36,572 nt of DNA from Chara braunii (Eukaryota; Streptophyta; Charophyceae; Charales; Characeae), in NCBI GenBank assembly GCA_003427395.1, contig BFEA01000100.1, positions 1,270,627-1,307,198 of the forward strand, in the 5' to 3' direction. Shown here piece after piece: positions 10,162-20,529 of the stretch. The notes under the pieces are model-generated. The model was not told where the DNA came from. It did not search any database and was given only the letters and a program-made list of their open reading frames with translations. The translations under genes and the position numbers were made by a program. Position 1 is the stretch's first letter. The number at the start of each line of letters is the position of its first letter.

Positions 10162-10207
10162 TCATTGATCAGAGATTGGTATTGGTATTGGCACCTCCTG
10201 CAGGCAT

Positions 10208-12139
10208 CTATTTGTAGTGGCTGAGTGGGTGCACAAAGGGTGGGTCCTCCCACTGGTGATAGTCCTCTAGTACGTTATCCTCGAGGAAGATTTGCACGAA
10301 GGTCAGCACTCTGCGCTGAGTCCACGCATAGTTAGTTCTAAACCTGTCGATAGAGAGGTTCCTAAGTTCGTGGTGTGTGAACCATGTAAAGTCTGATTGG
10401 GCTTTGCATGGGCTGTCACGGTGCTGTATCAGCAGTATCACCGGCCCAATGCCTTTAGGGAAGGATAGAGTGTTGGGGAGGACTGCACCCTGCACTCCCT
10501 CTGTACCTGTTTCCTTGACCCACAGGTTGAGTCTCTTTAGGATGGCTGCTGTGGACGGACTCCCCCTCCATCCCTCCACAGTCAGTTCCCCCTGGATTGT
10601 AGGGTCCTTTGAGTGGTTAGACGGTGGTCTGAGACCAAGTAACCACTCCCCACCTTCTTTGACTCTTCTCAGCGGGAAGAGGGCTACTCCTGGTGGCATG
10701 GTCTGTGGGATGTTGTCGTCCTCTTGAAGTCTGACCAATGCTCTCATTGTTTTGGGCGGTTCCAGCGGCAGGGCGTCATCGCCGTTGTCGGCCTCTTGCA
10801 GTTCCGCCAGGTTAGCTTCGTCTTGCAACACTTGAGAGTGACTGAGCCGGAGTGGGGCGGGGTGTGGCGGGGCCTGTTCCCAAGAGGGACCTTGTACTTC
10901 CATGTGACTGATCGCCCGTTGATCGCTGGATTGGGCGGGGTGCAGTTCCCCGTTCGTTGTTAGCTGTTGCTGTTGTGTTGCCCGTTGTGAACCAAGCAGA
11001 GGGTCTGCAGTCCGTAGAGTCCCGTAGAGTGTGTCACAGAGTTCGTTCACGAGGGTTTTGGGCCAGGCCAGACCCTCGTGCAGGAACACTTCTACCTGTT
11101 GATGCTGGTTGGGCAGTCATTCGGTCTTCTGTGAGGGCACTAACCGCTCTTTTGCAAATTGTTCAATTTTGTCCAAAAATTCATTTACTACATAGACAAT
11201 GGCAGCCCCCACATCCATCCAGTCGATTGCAGAGGCGTCGCTGTATTTTTGGACAGTAGCCAGAATCCTGGGGCTATGCATCAGGACCATTTTCGCTTCT
11301 TCCCAGTGACCAGTATTCAATTTGTCTGTCGGTCTGTCGTCCGTTAGTGAGAAGATTTTCATCAAGGTCCAGTCTGTGAGGAAGCGAAGTTTCTGTTTAA
11401 CTTCTGCGTTGGTGTAGAGCGACTCGGCTGCAGGGGACTCGGCAGCAAGGGAGGGGACTGCTTCCATTTCGTGGTCAGCGGATAGGGGCTGGTGTGGCCC
11501 TAGGTGCTGCTCGTCAGTGAAAGCCAACTCTTTGTTGTCAGGTGCCGATGTGCCCATGTCTTGGGGTTCCTGTCCGGCCTGTTCCTGCAGCATCAGACAG
11601 TGTTGCTGTCGCCCGGTCGGCAGGCCCAATATGATGGGTTGGCTTTGCTGGTATTGCAGTTGTCTCTGGTTCTCCATTTGTTGTTGCCAGTAGGCTTGCA
11701 ATTGTTGCTGTTGTTGATGGAGAACTTGTTCATGCTGGTTGCAGAGTTGCTGCTGCCATTGTAACTGAAGGTGGCGCTGTTGCAGCAGTTGTTCTTGCTG
11801 TTGTCGTTGGTGATGTTGCTCCAACTGGGCCTGTAGCAGAAGTCGGAGGTGTTCTTGGATGCTCGCCTAATGCATCTCGTGTTAATGTTGCTGCTGCTGA
11901 GCCTGCCAGTGTACATGCTGCAGCATCTGTATTTGCACTTGGTTTTGATGTTCGTGTTGTTGTTGTTGCTGCTGCAAGTGTTGGCTGCAGTGCGCTTCTT
12001 GCGTCTGCTGCTGTAGCAGGAGGTTGTGCTGTTGCTGTTGTTGGTGTTGGTGCAACAGTTTTTGTTGATTATCACGTTCCTGTTGCACCTGCACCTGCAC
12101 CTGCTTCATCTCTTCCCGTTGGGAGAGCAGCCTGGGCAA
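10208..12139 (-). pseudogene. LINE ORF1, Gln-rich putative RNA-binding protein
   Basis: A single register of about 640 codons upstream of ORF2, so by position the LINE ORF1. The N-terminal 175 or so residues are extremely Gln-rich (CAG/CAA runs at about 11640-12110 on the plus strand seen as TTG/CTG). They have a heptad-like leucine pattern and could form a coiled coil. The C-terminal half (10208-11089) is a non-repetitive, globular-looking sequence. I see neither the zinc knuckle nor an obvious RRM common in plant L1 ORF1 proteins. Three internal stops break it: TAA 11882-11884, TAG 11867-11869 and TGA 11117-11119. The true start is uncertain: the 12139 codon is TTG, and an ATG lies ten codons further in. 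Confidence 0.7.
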
Positions 12140-12330
12140 TGTAAAGGCGATTTAACATTGCCGACGCAAAAGCAGGGGCCCAATTCCACCAGCCACAGGA
12201 ACAGGATTTGAGCACCTGTGTGACAAGACATCTTACATCCAGTCGGTCATACAACCGAAGCGGGTGGGGGGCTTAGGCCTCGTCGACCCTCCGACGCAGA
12301 TGGGGAAAGGGTCAGACCCCTTGCCCTGCC

Positions 12331-12563
12331 CCTTTCAATTATAGTTTTAATTTTAGTCGTATTGCTTACCAGTAGTACTAGGATTAGGATTTCGTAAGAA
12401 GGAACATTCTCAGTTGGTAGTCTTAAAATAGCGTATGATTTTATTTATTTTTATTCACATCATCTAAGGATCCGGGTAAGCAACAGAAAGACGATATAGC
12501 TATGGAGTGTTTCCTCGAACCAGTAACGCAAGTCACTTACCCAGGAGCAAAGAGAGCATCTCG
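12331..12563. other. AT-rich spacer, nothing recognised
   Basis: AT-rich sequence between the LINE 5' end and the next LINE relic. No gene or repeat is identified. Confidence 0.4.
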
Positions 12564-12800
12564 AGAGGCCATTAACCATGGAGGAGATCTGGACGGCCTT
12601 ATTACAGATGGATGAGGACAAAACACCTGGTGTGGATGGGCTGCCTAAAAAGTTTCAGGTCTCTATGTGGTCGACCTTCTCCTCGGACTAATGAAATTCT
12701 TTCAAGCAGTCCAGTGGGTCAGGGCATTCTCACCCTTCTTTATAAACTTGGTGAAAAACTTCAGAAAAGGTCCCATGCTGTAGTTCGGAGTAGAGAACAT
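12564..12800 (+). pseudogene. LINE reverse-transcriptase relic
   Basis: Translates in one frame as MEEIWTALLQMDEDKTPGVD, then GLPKKFQ. This parallels EEVWEALQEMEDEKTPGVD of the large LINE, just N-terminal to its reverse transcriptase. After a frameshift, GQGILTLLYKLGEK matches its GQGVTTLLYKKGDK. The remainder is missing. It is an old, opposite-orientation fragment of the same or a sister family. Confidence 0.75.
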
Positions 12801-12893
12801 TCTGATTAGCCAATGCTGATCACTCTTCCTTACTGGCTAGTACTTGCGACTGCTCAGATCATGATTCTGATTAGCAGAAAATCATCAGTTTTA

Positions 12894-12922
12894 GCATCAT
12901 CATCATCATCCTCATCATCATA
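12894..12922 (+). repeat. (CAT)n microsatellite
   Basis: About nine CAT/ATC units with one CTC interruption. Confidence 0.8.
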
Positions 12923-13007
12923 TGTTGGTTACTCCGAGTAGACTGTGAGGACCCCGGCCTCAACGTTCTCAAATATCAATACAAGCCTTGGGCACTGGGC
13001 CCTTAAA

Positions 13008-13940
13008 NNNNNNNNNNNNNNNNNNNNNNNNNNNNNNNNNNNNNNNNNNNNNNNNNNNNNNNNNNNNNNNNNNNNNNNNNNNNNNNNNNNNNNNNNNNNN
13101 NNNNNNNNNNNNNNNNNNNNNNNNNNNNNNNNNNNNNNNNNNNNNNNNNNNNNNNNNNNNNNNNNNNNNNNNNNNNNNNNNNNNNNNNNNNNNNNNNNNN
13201 NNNNNNNNNNNNNNNNNNNNNNNNNNNNNNNNNNNNNNNNNNNNNNNNNNNNNNNNNNNNNNNNNNNNNNNNNNNNNNNNNNNNNNNNNNNNNNNNNNNN
13301 NNNNNNNNNNNNNNNNNNNNNNNNNNNNNNNNNNNNNNNNNNNNNNNNNNNNNNNNNNNNNNNNNNNNNNNNNNNNNNNNNNNNNNNNNNNNNNNNNNNN
13401 NNNNNNNNNNNNNNNNNNNNNNNNNNNNNNNNNNNNNNNNNNNNNNNNNNNNNNNNNNNNNNNNNNNNNNNNNNNNNNNNNNNNNNNNNNNNNNNNNNNN
13501 NNNNNNNNNNNNNNNNNNNNNNNNNNNNNNNNNNNNNNNNNNNNNNNNNNNNNNNNNNNNNNNNNNNNNNNNNNNNNNNNNNNNNNNNNNNNNNNNNNNN
13601 NNNNNNNNNNNNNNNNNNNNNNNNNNNNNNNNNNNNNNNNNNNNNNNNNNNNNNNNNNNNNNNNNNNNNNNNNNNNNNNNNNNNNNNNNNNNNNNNNNNN
13701 NNNNNNNNNNNNNNNNNNNNNNNNNNNNNNNNNNNNNNNNNNNNNNNNNNNNNNNNNNNNNNNNNNNNNNNNNNNNNNNNNNNNNNNNNNNNNNNNNNNN
13801 NNNNNNNNNNNNNNNNNNNNNNNNNNNNNNNNNNNNNNNNNNNNNNNNNNNNNNNNNNNNNNNNNNNNNNNNNNNNNNNNNNNNNNNNNNNNNNNNNNNN
13901 NNNNNNNNNNNNNNNNNNNNNNNNNNNNNNNNNNNNNNNN
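13008..13940. other. Assembly gap (933 N)
   Basis: A continuous run of N. Features on either side may not be truly adjacent, and no frame crossing it is real. Confidence 0.99.
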
Positions 13941-14352
13941 GGAGGCAAAGGTTTTCTTCTCTTCTTCTATCCCTATCCCCGTCGTTCGTATTCATATCTT
14001 TTTTTTTTTTTTCATATCCAAACTTGCAAAAGGCTACCATTTTTTCTTTCTTTCTTTCTTCTTCTTCTAGCTAATCCTCCTCCTCCTCCTCCTCTTCTTC
14101 TTCTTCTTCTTCTTCTTCTTCTTCTTCTTCTTCTTCTTCTGCTGCTGCTGCTGCTGCTGCTATTATACCCCGCACCGGTAACCATACCCATAGCCATAGT
14201 TAGACTTGTTTTATTATTATTTTTTTTTTAACTTTCTAACTGCAGCTTTTGTTGTTCTTCGTCGTCTTCTTCTTCCCCTTGTCCCTCCTCGTTGGCAGCC
14301 ATAGCCACAGCATGTGAATTTTTTTTTCTTCTTCTTCTTCGTCGTCATCCTG

Positions 14353-14386
<34 letters not shown>

Positions 14387-14980
14387 TCTTCTTCCTCTTC
14401 CTCTTCTTCTTCCTCTTCTTCTTCTTTCCCTCACACCGGTAGCCATATCCATAGCCATAGTTAGACTTCTTCTTTTTTTTTTTTCTTTTTTTTTTTTACT
14501 GCAGCTTTTGTTGTTCTTCCTCGTCTTCTTCTTCCACTTGTTCCTTCTTCTTCTTCTTCTTCTTCTTCTTCTTCTTCTTCTTCTTCTTCCCCCTCTTCTT
14601 CTTCTACTTCTTTTTTCTTTTTCTTTTTCTTCTTCTTCTTCTTCTTCTTCTTCTTCTTCGAGTCTGCCCCTTGATCGTAGCCATAGTCAAAGCCGACGAA
14701 AATTTTTCTTTATTATTTTAACTTCTTCTTCTTCTTCTTATTCCCCCACGTTGGTAGCCATAGCCACAGGCGAAGTTCCTTTTTTTTTCTTTTTTTTTCA
14801 ACTTATTCTTGTTGATCTTCGTCCAGCAGTCCCGTCGCCGTCCTTCAACCATAGCCGTAGCCACAGCCAACGTTTATTTTCACCTTCAAAAAGTCGCTCC
14901 TCTTCCTCCTCCTCCTCTTCTTCTACTTCCTCTTTTTGTTATTCTTGTTGTTCTCATATCTCACCGGTGGCCTTGACGGG
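13941..14980 (+). repeat. TTC-rich region with recurring GCCATAG modules
   Basis: Long (TTC)n, (CTC)n and poly-T tracts alternate with a short conserved module. The module reads approximately CACCGGTAGCCATA, then CCATAGCCATAGTTAGACTT, and occurs about five or six times (near 14172, 14297, 14434, 14677, 14752 and 14850). A second block, ACTGCAGCTTTTGTTGTTCT, recurs about 258 bp apart (14240 and 14498), giving a higher-order tandem repeat. Open frames are low complexity (Leu/Phe or Arg/Ser runs) and unlikely to be genes. Confidence 0.75.
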
Positions 14981-15080
14981 GGGAGATGAAGAACGAGGCA
15001 GTCAGGGAAGAGCAACAGCAGCGGCAAAGGCGAAAGGACCTGCAGTGCCTGTTGTTGACAAGCCTGAATCGAGTACGTGA

Positions 15081-18000
15081 AGAAGGACAACATCTGCATT
15101 TGCTACTTCATTTGGCGGGAGGAAGGAGCCCACCGCAGGAACCGACGCAAGCTTGTTCCAGGGGAAGAGTGAGGCGGCACATGTTGCACTGCGAAAGAAA
15201 AATAAGGTTTGGATCTGGTGTGAGCAGGGACAGGAGGTAGCTACTTCGAAAGGGAGGGGGGAGTACTGGGTTAGGTGCAGGTTGTGCTCGACAATCTGGA
15301 GGGGGTCGGCAAGTAAAGCTGCCGAGCATTTCTTGAAGCCGATGAAGCCGCGTGCACTGCGGACAGGTGAGATAGTCCATATTTTAATTGCTGGCGGTGC
15401 TAAAGTGCAGCCAAACGACAAGAACACGAAGTACTTGTTGACGAATTACGAAGGAGGCGAGTCCAAATCAGATATACATCATGGTCATGCATCATGTGGA
15501 GAGGAAGGCTTGGAAGATCCGCAGACAGACGAGCCCCAACCACCGCCTGTTGCAGCGCGGGCAGTTGTCGGCATTGCAAACATGCTTGCTGATGCACTTG
15601 ATGAGGCTGTCGAGGGTGGAGGTGCAGCGGATGGCGGAGGCGGTCAGGAAGGGCAAGGGTCGACAGCACGAACGACCACCTTGAGACAGACCACTGTGCG
15701 ACGGTGGGTGGACAATGCGGCGCAGAAGAAGCTGGACATTGCGTGGGCAGAGGCCATGTTCAGGGTTGGTATTGCATGCCGTGTACCTGGAGGTAGCCAA
15801 CTCGAGGCCGAAGGTGAAGCTCCCATCGTACAACTACATGAGGACGGTCATGTTAGACATCATCTACATGACGATCCAAAAGGAGGTGAACCCAATGACG
15901 AGCTGTTGGGACTCGACTGGATGCACGTTCATCACTGATGGGTCAACTGACCAGAAGAATCGGCCAGTGATGAACTTCTTGGCGGCGGGGGACCAAGGGG
16001 CGGTGCTCGTGACAACGGTGGCAATGAGTGGTAGGAAGAAGAATGCAGTGGCATTGGCGAAGTTGTGGGAGCAAATAATGAGGGAGATTGGACTGCAACG
16101 CATCAACGCGATCTGCACCGACAACGCTGAAGTTAACAAGAAGGCGGCGCAGATCCTAGAACGGTGTAAGGACAAGGACGTGGCCAGAACGGGGCACACT
16201 GTTGCAGTCTCCTTCTCAAGGATTTGGTCAATCTATCATGGATCCTAGAACGGGGCACACTGTTGCAGTCTCCTTCTCAAGGATTTGGTCAACCTATCAT
16301 GGATCAAGGGCACAGTGAAAACCGCGAACACAATCGTGAAGTTCATCTGGAATCATCATGCCACACACGACTTGATGATGATTGTTGATGACTCATTGTC
16401 GTGGCTTCGTCTGACGGAAGTGCGGTTTGGATCTGTGTATCAAATGCTCCAACGGCTAACAGACAGAAAGGATGTTCTTGTCGAGATGGTGGATGGGAGG
16501 TCGGTTGGAAAGTGGAGAGCGTTGAGATGGTCAGGGGAAAAGTTGCGCAGGAGAGCCGACCTTGTGTACTACACAGTGAGGTCCGAGGTATGGTGGTCGC
16601 AGGTGAGGAAGATTGTGGACATCATGAAACCGATCTTCCAGTTGCTGAAGAGAATGGACGCAGATGGAACACCTCCCACCAATCTTGTTGAGTACGATGA
16701 TATGATTGGGCAGAAATTGACAAACGTGGTGCTGATGAAGAAGGCCCGAGAGGATGTCATGGAGAAGGTGCGTGATCGCGTGCGAATGGTGAGGCAGTCG
16801 GTTCATGTAGCTGCATTCGTTCTTGATCCACGACGGAGGAATGAACGCTGGCTCTTTTATCAGATCAATGCAGTGATGCAAAATGCAATGCGCTTCTTCC
16901 TGAGGCAGATTGGGGGTGAGTGGAACAACAAGGCACATTCTAACTTGTGGGGGGAACTGATGGAGTTCCTGAAGCAGCCCGCGAGGGTTGTGACGGAGAA
17001 TGTGTGCAGGGAGCCCGGGAAAACTATGAAGAAGCAGAAGGATGAGCACATGTGGGAACAACCGGCGGTGGACGATGTGAAGAGGCTTAACCCTGCGACC
17101 TGGTGGGCAGCACATGGCGGGGATGTCCTAACCCTTCAAGCAATTGCAATCAAGGTCATGGGGATGTGGAGCACTGCGACCCCTGCTGAGCGCAACTAGG
17201 CATCCATGGACTTCGTCCACAAGAAGAGACGAAACAGTATGTCCCTCGCATCCCTCGAGAAGCTTGTCTACATACACTGGAACATGCAGTTGCTGCAAGC
17301 TCGACACCACAAGGACAGCGGGTTCGTTGATGTCTGGGGTTCGTTCTTCGAGTCAATCATGGAGCCATAATAGAATGACGAGACGACGCTGGTGACCAAT
17401 ATTGAGGATGCTGCTGAGAAAGACGATGAGGAGATGAGGCAAAGGAACATGGCGAAGGCTCCAAGAAACAGGATCCCCCAAAACCTTCTCGATTCCGACA
17501 CTAGTGACAGCAGCGACCTCGAGGATATGGTGTGGAAGGGGATGTGTTGGAATGAGTCATCATCGGACGACAGCAGAGCGGATGAGGACTCCGATTTCGA
17601 GCTCGGGTGGTGCCTGCGGTCCCGACGACCACGTATGTTGGTAAGCGAACTTGGTGACGGGACAGGGATCTCGAGGTTGAGCGTACGCCGATTGTCGATA
17701 GAGTGGACACAGACGTAGAGTTTTTGCTGCACCGCAACGATGACCCGGACGAGGAAGAGGCCACCCGTGCAAAGGAGATGGCGGACAGGGATCGTGAACT
17801 CGTGGACAGGTGGGTCGCTGAGGAGGAGGCCCGTCGTGCAGCGATCCCTACCCGCAGGGAGAGGGAGAGGCATGCTGCACAACAGGAAAAGCGTGGGGGC
17901 GAGGCCTTGAAGGAAATGGATGGGGATGTCCAGCCTGCCATGGACAAGGGCGAGCTAGCAAGGGGAGCCCGCGGACGCGCAGGCCCCGCCCATGCGTGGA

Positions 18001-18310
18001 GCAAGAAGTGGGAGTGGAGGGAGAGACCACCTCCCCCTTTCCCTGAATTGAACAATGCTCTCCACCATAACAACCTCTGGAAGAGCAGGGCAGGCAGGAA
18101 GAGGAAGGCAACAGTGGAGGAGTCCCCAAAAGCGCCCCGACGCGGCTGTGGAAGGCCCAAAAAAACAATGACAGTCGAGAAGACTGCGTCGCAGCACAGA
18201 CGCTGCAACACTACGGCTAGCAAGAAGCGTGGCATTAGTGATGATGACCCGGATAGCATGGCAGTCCCCCACAGTCACTTGATGGGGGGATCAGCCCATG
18301 CCAGCCCATG
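15081..18310 (+). pseudogene. hAT-family transposase gene, decayed
   Basis: A cut-and-paste DNA transposase. Segment 1 (15081-15780) has a BED-type finger (YWVRCRLCSTIW, SASKAAEHFL). After a frameshift near 15780, segment 2 has VKLPSYNYMR, FITDGSTDQKNRPVMNFLAA and ICTDNAEVNKKAA, as in DUF659-containing hAT transposases. A 61-bp duplication (16186-16306) adds a stop. Segment 3 contains AHCCSLLLKDLVNLSWIKGT and runs to the dimerisation region at NPATWWAAHGGDVLTLQAIA, MGMWSTATPAERN and RRNSMS...LEKLVYIHWNMQ. Stops lie at 17197 (TAG where this family usually has Trp) and 17368-17373 (TAA TAG). An acidic tail and, after a further frameshift near 17600, a basic tail with the AT-hook-like RRGCGRPKKT (about 18139-18168) follow. 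No terminal inverted repeats were found. Intact-looking tail frames suggest fairly recent decay. Confidence 0.85.
16186..16306 (+). repeat. 61-bp tandem duplication inside the hAT gene
   Basis: The block starting AGAACGGGGCACACTGTTGC occurs at 16186 and again at 16247 with only one or two differences. Reading through the first copy reaches a TAG at 16246-16248, while the second copy carries the conserved register. It is either a mutation in the pseudogene or an assembly error. Confidence 0.9.
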
Positions 18311-18415
18311 CAAGGGACAGAAGCCCCAAATTTTGCTGCATAACTTCTTTTTCGATGTCTTCTTCTTCTACCACTTCTTCTTCTTCTTCTTCTTCTCTGT
18401 TTCCATCTTCTTCTT

Positions 18416-18661
18416 CTCCTTGCTATGTAGCCTTGTGAGGTATGGCTTCTTCTTCTTCATGTTTTGTGCCGCTGCAGATATGCATCGGACAGTGTTGGCA
18501 GGAGGACAGGTACGCTGCAACCACCCCACCAACACCCCCACAACACCCGCCCCCCCCCCCTCTCTTTCTTCTTCTTCTCCTTGCTATGTAGCCTTGTGAG
18601 GTATGGCTTCTTCTTCTTCATGTTTTGTGCCGCTGCAGGTATGCATCGGTCAGTGTTGGCA
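18416..18661 (+). repeat. Direct repeat, about 85 bp, spaced 162 bp
   Basis: The block from CTCCTTGCTATGTAGCCTTG to CAGTGTTGGCA is present at 18416-18502 and 18578-18661 with two or three differences. The second copy ends exactly where the sequencing adapter begins, so part of it may be an assembly product rather than a genomic duplication. Confidence 0.85.
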
Positions 18662-18699
18662 CTGTCTCTTATACACATCTAGATGTGTATAAGAGACAG
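18662..18699. other. Nextera mate-pair junction adapter (artefact)
   Basis: 19 bases CTGTCTCTTATACACATCT are followed immediately by their exact reverse complement. This is the Tn5 mosaic end in head-to-head form, which is the circularisation junction of Nextera mate-pair libraries. It is not genomic. The sequences on its two sides were probably joined artificially. Confidence 0.97.
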
Positions 18700-18904
18700 C
18701 CCCAACCCCATGAAAAAAAGATTTGCAGATCAATATTTTATCTGCGGATTCGGGGAAATTCCCAAAAGGCCATTCCAACCCCATAACAAAAAAAAAAAAA
18801 AAAAAAAAAAAATCAACCCGGTTTTGGGCCCAACCGGATTTCCGGTTGGACCACCGNGGTNCCAACNGGCCCGGTTGGGTCCGGTCCGGTCCAACCGGGC
18901 GGTG
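18700..18904. other. Poly-A tract and ambiguous low-complexity sequence
   Basis: A poly(A) run lies at 18787-18811. Then comes a stretch built from variants of CCGGTTGG and GGTCCGGTCC with N at about 18857, 18861 and 18867. It lies directly after the adapter, so both order and sequence are doubtful. Confidence 0.7.
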
Positions 18905-19328
18905 GCCAGTGCAGCCCTATGACATACACATTGAAGATAACATCCTGGTAATCCATGAAATGATTACGCTTTCCCGTCAGTCCCAACAGAATGCAGCCTT
19001 TGTATTTATAGACTTCGAAAAAGTTAAAGATCATGTAGATTGGAGGTTCTTGGATGCTTGACTTAACAAGTTGAACTTCAGTCCTACTATGCGTCGATGG
19101 ATACACATTCTCCACTTGTCAATGAATGCTACCACGAGGGCTCAGGTAAACGGTTTCCTCTCACCAGAACTCAAACTCCAAAGGTTTGTAAGGCAGGGAG
19201 ACGCTTAGGCTCATTTTCTTTTCCTTATCATTACGGAAGCACTGGGTGCTAACCTTCATGAAGACCATAACCTCACACGTCTTCAAATATCTGGGATACC
19301 AGAGGAAGCAATGTGCATCATGGGGATG
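18905..19328 (+). pseudogene. LINE reverse-transcriptase relic
   Basis: Conceptual translation gives FVFIDFEKVKDHVDWRFLDA, a stop, LNKLNFSPTMRRW, then QRFVRQGD and FLFLIITEALGANL. It parallels FIDFEKAYDHVDWDFLD, NFGPVFSNW, RQGDP and LLFVIVMESLAALI of the large LINE, so this is the palm region of a related element. In-frame stops lie inside it and the FADD region is lost. Confidence 0.8.
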
Positions 19329-19679
19329 CTACTCCTTGAGCTTGGTATGATTGATAATCCAATCATTCGTGGGCAGACAACAATGAATGATCCACCATTG
19401 TAAAGATGAAAATTTGGCCGAGCGTTGGCCAGTATTATTACAAAATTTGATGTGCCTGATTGAGTTTATATCAATGTTTAGATGTTGCGCCCACCTTTCC
19501 TGAATAATCGCCGTGATATCTACCTTTGGCCGGGGCAGTCTGTAAGCCGCTTTAAGAGAGAGGGACTGGAAAGAACGTGGCTTCCCTCTCTTGGTGGTTT
19601 GCCACACCCACTCTGCTGCCTCCAAGAGTAACTCTGAGATAGGGAGGAGCTCCAGATGATAGGTTTTCCAACCTGTCAA
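19329..19679 (-). pseudogene. LINE relic, region before the zinc finger
   Basis: An open minus-strand frame ends in SLQWWIIHCCLPTNDWIINH. This matches SLQW-stop-ILHRCLPTPDWLVSR of the large LINE just before its zinc finger. The match suggests the ORF2 TAG at 6088-6090 replaced a Trp codon. The relic faces the plus-strand relic at 18905, so two separate insertions or a rearrangement are involved. Confidence 0.7.
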
Positions 19680-20190
19680 GATGAAAAAGAGGAAAGCAGC
19701 TTTTTGTCGATCTCCTCACGAGGTGTGCCATGGCTGAGGAAAGGAAGGAGGGAGCGGACAAAACAGCCCACAGGGCCGACAAGATGTCGCCGACTGGCAG
19801 GGGGGAAACCGTCGAAAGAGTGTCTGCATCAGGCTGCATGGACTACACACAGGGCTTAAGCAGGGTTTAAGCAGGGTTAGGAAGAACGCCTACATAGACA
19901 AGACCAGGGTTTTAAGCAGGGTTCAAAGGAAAAAGAGATGTCGGAAGCAACAAAGACGGGTTAGCCTCAGACCATCACCAGAAATAAACACAGCCCCCAA
20001 CAGGTGTCGTGCGAGCTCAAGGGCGGGCTGCCAACAAGGCTGGGCCAGTTTTCAAAAATGGTGCTTCATGTATAGTGGGTTAACCTTCCCAAGCCTATGG
20101 GTAAGAGGGAGCGCGGACAGGGGAAGGGATATAGGAAAGGTCACAACCTGATAAACACCAATAAAATTGTGCTGTGTAAAGCTTTGGATG
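19680..20190. other. Unassigned stretch with short TTAAGCAGGG repeats
   Basis: A short cluster of AAGCAGGGTT-like units lies at 19853-19925. No gene is recognised. Confidence 0.5.
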
Positions 20191-20195
20191 GATGT

Positions 20196-20385
20196 ATCTA
20201 AGGGATGCTGGACCCGGTTTCCAGCAGGTGCAGCTCTCCACCAATAGATGGAGCAGCCTCATAGTCAAGGCCTCAATCCTCATGGTTCTCTCACCACCGC
20301 CGGGATAGAGGCCCTGCAGAAATGGCCAATTGGATTAAAACAAACAAGCAAACAAACAAACAAACAAACAAACAAAAAAGCTCAT
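20196..20385 (+). repeat. SINE-A copy with (AAAC)n tail
   Basis: Reads AGGGATGCTGGACCCGGTTT, CACCAATAGATGGAGCAGCC, AAGGCCTCAATCCTCATGG and CACCGCCGGGATAGAGGC, then ends in about nine AAAC units (20338-20378). It is the best plus-strand copy. The family's 5' two-thirds match the copy at 4234-4402 closely. Confidence 0.75.
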
Positions 20386-20529
20386 GAAAAGACCCACCGG
20401 ATTACTCCCTTCGCCCAAAAAACAAACCCGTCCTTTCACTGCCTCCGGCGGAAGGCGTCCCCTCTCCTCACCAGCCCCAGTTCAGAAGAGCCCCGAACAT
20501 AAAAATTTCCTAGAATTAAAAAATCATTC

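Larger units (their letters stand above)
4840..12330 (-). mobile_element. Large L1-like LINE retrotransposon, decayed
   Basis: A two-ORF non-LTR retrotransposon on the minus strand. ORF1 (10208-12139) is followed after 46 bp by ORF2 (5419-10161), and a 3' region with a tandem duplication follows. ORF2 has an AP-type endonuclease, reverse transcriptase and a Cys-Cys-His-Cys zinc finger, the usual plan of plant L1-like elements. I see no RNase H domain. Both ORFs keep one register over their whole length and are broken only by nonsense codons, eight in total. Element boundaries and target-site duplications could not be set: the 5' end probably lies near 12250-12350 and the 3' end near 4840-5300. 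Fragments of the same or a sister family occur at 1925, 12564, 18905 and 19329. Confidence 0.85.

Noticed and set aside
12929-14231. Long frames spanning 13008-13940
   Set aside because: They consist almost entirely of N (the assembly gap).
14292-15080. A 262-codon Leu/Phe/Ser-rich frame
   Set aside because: Low-complexity translation of TTC/CTC repeats. Only its last part overlaps real hAT sequence, in a different frame.
19853-19925. AAGCAGGGTT units as telomere-like repeats
   Set aside because: They do not match TTTAGGG, are few and irregular, and lie inside repeat debris.
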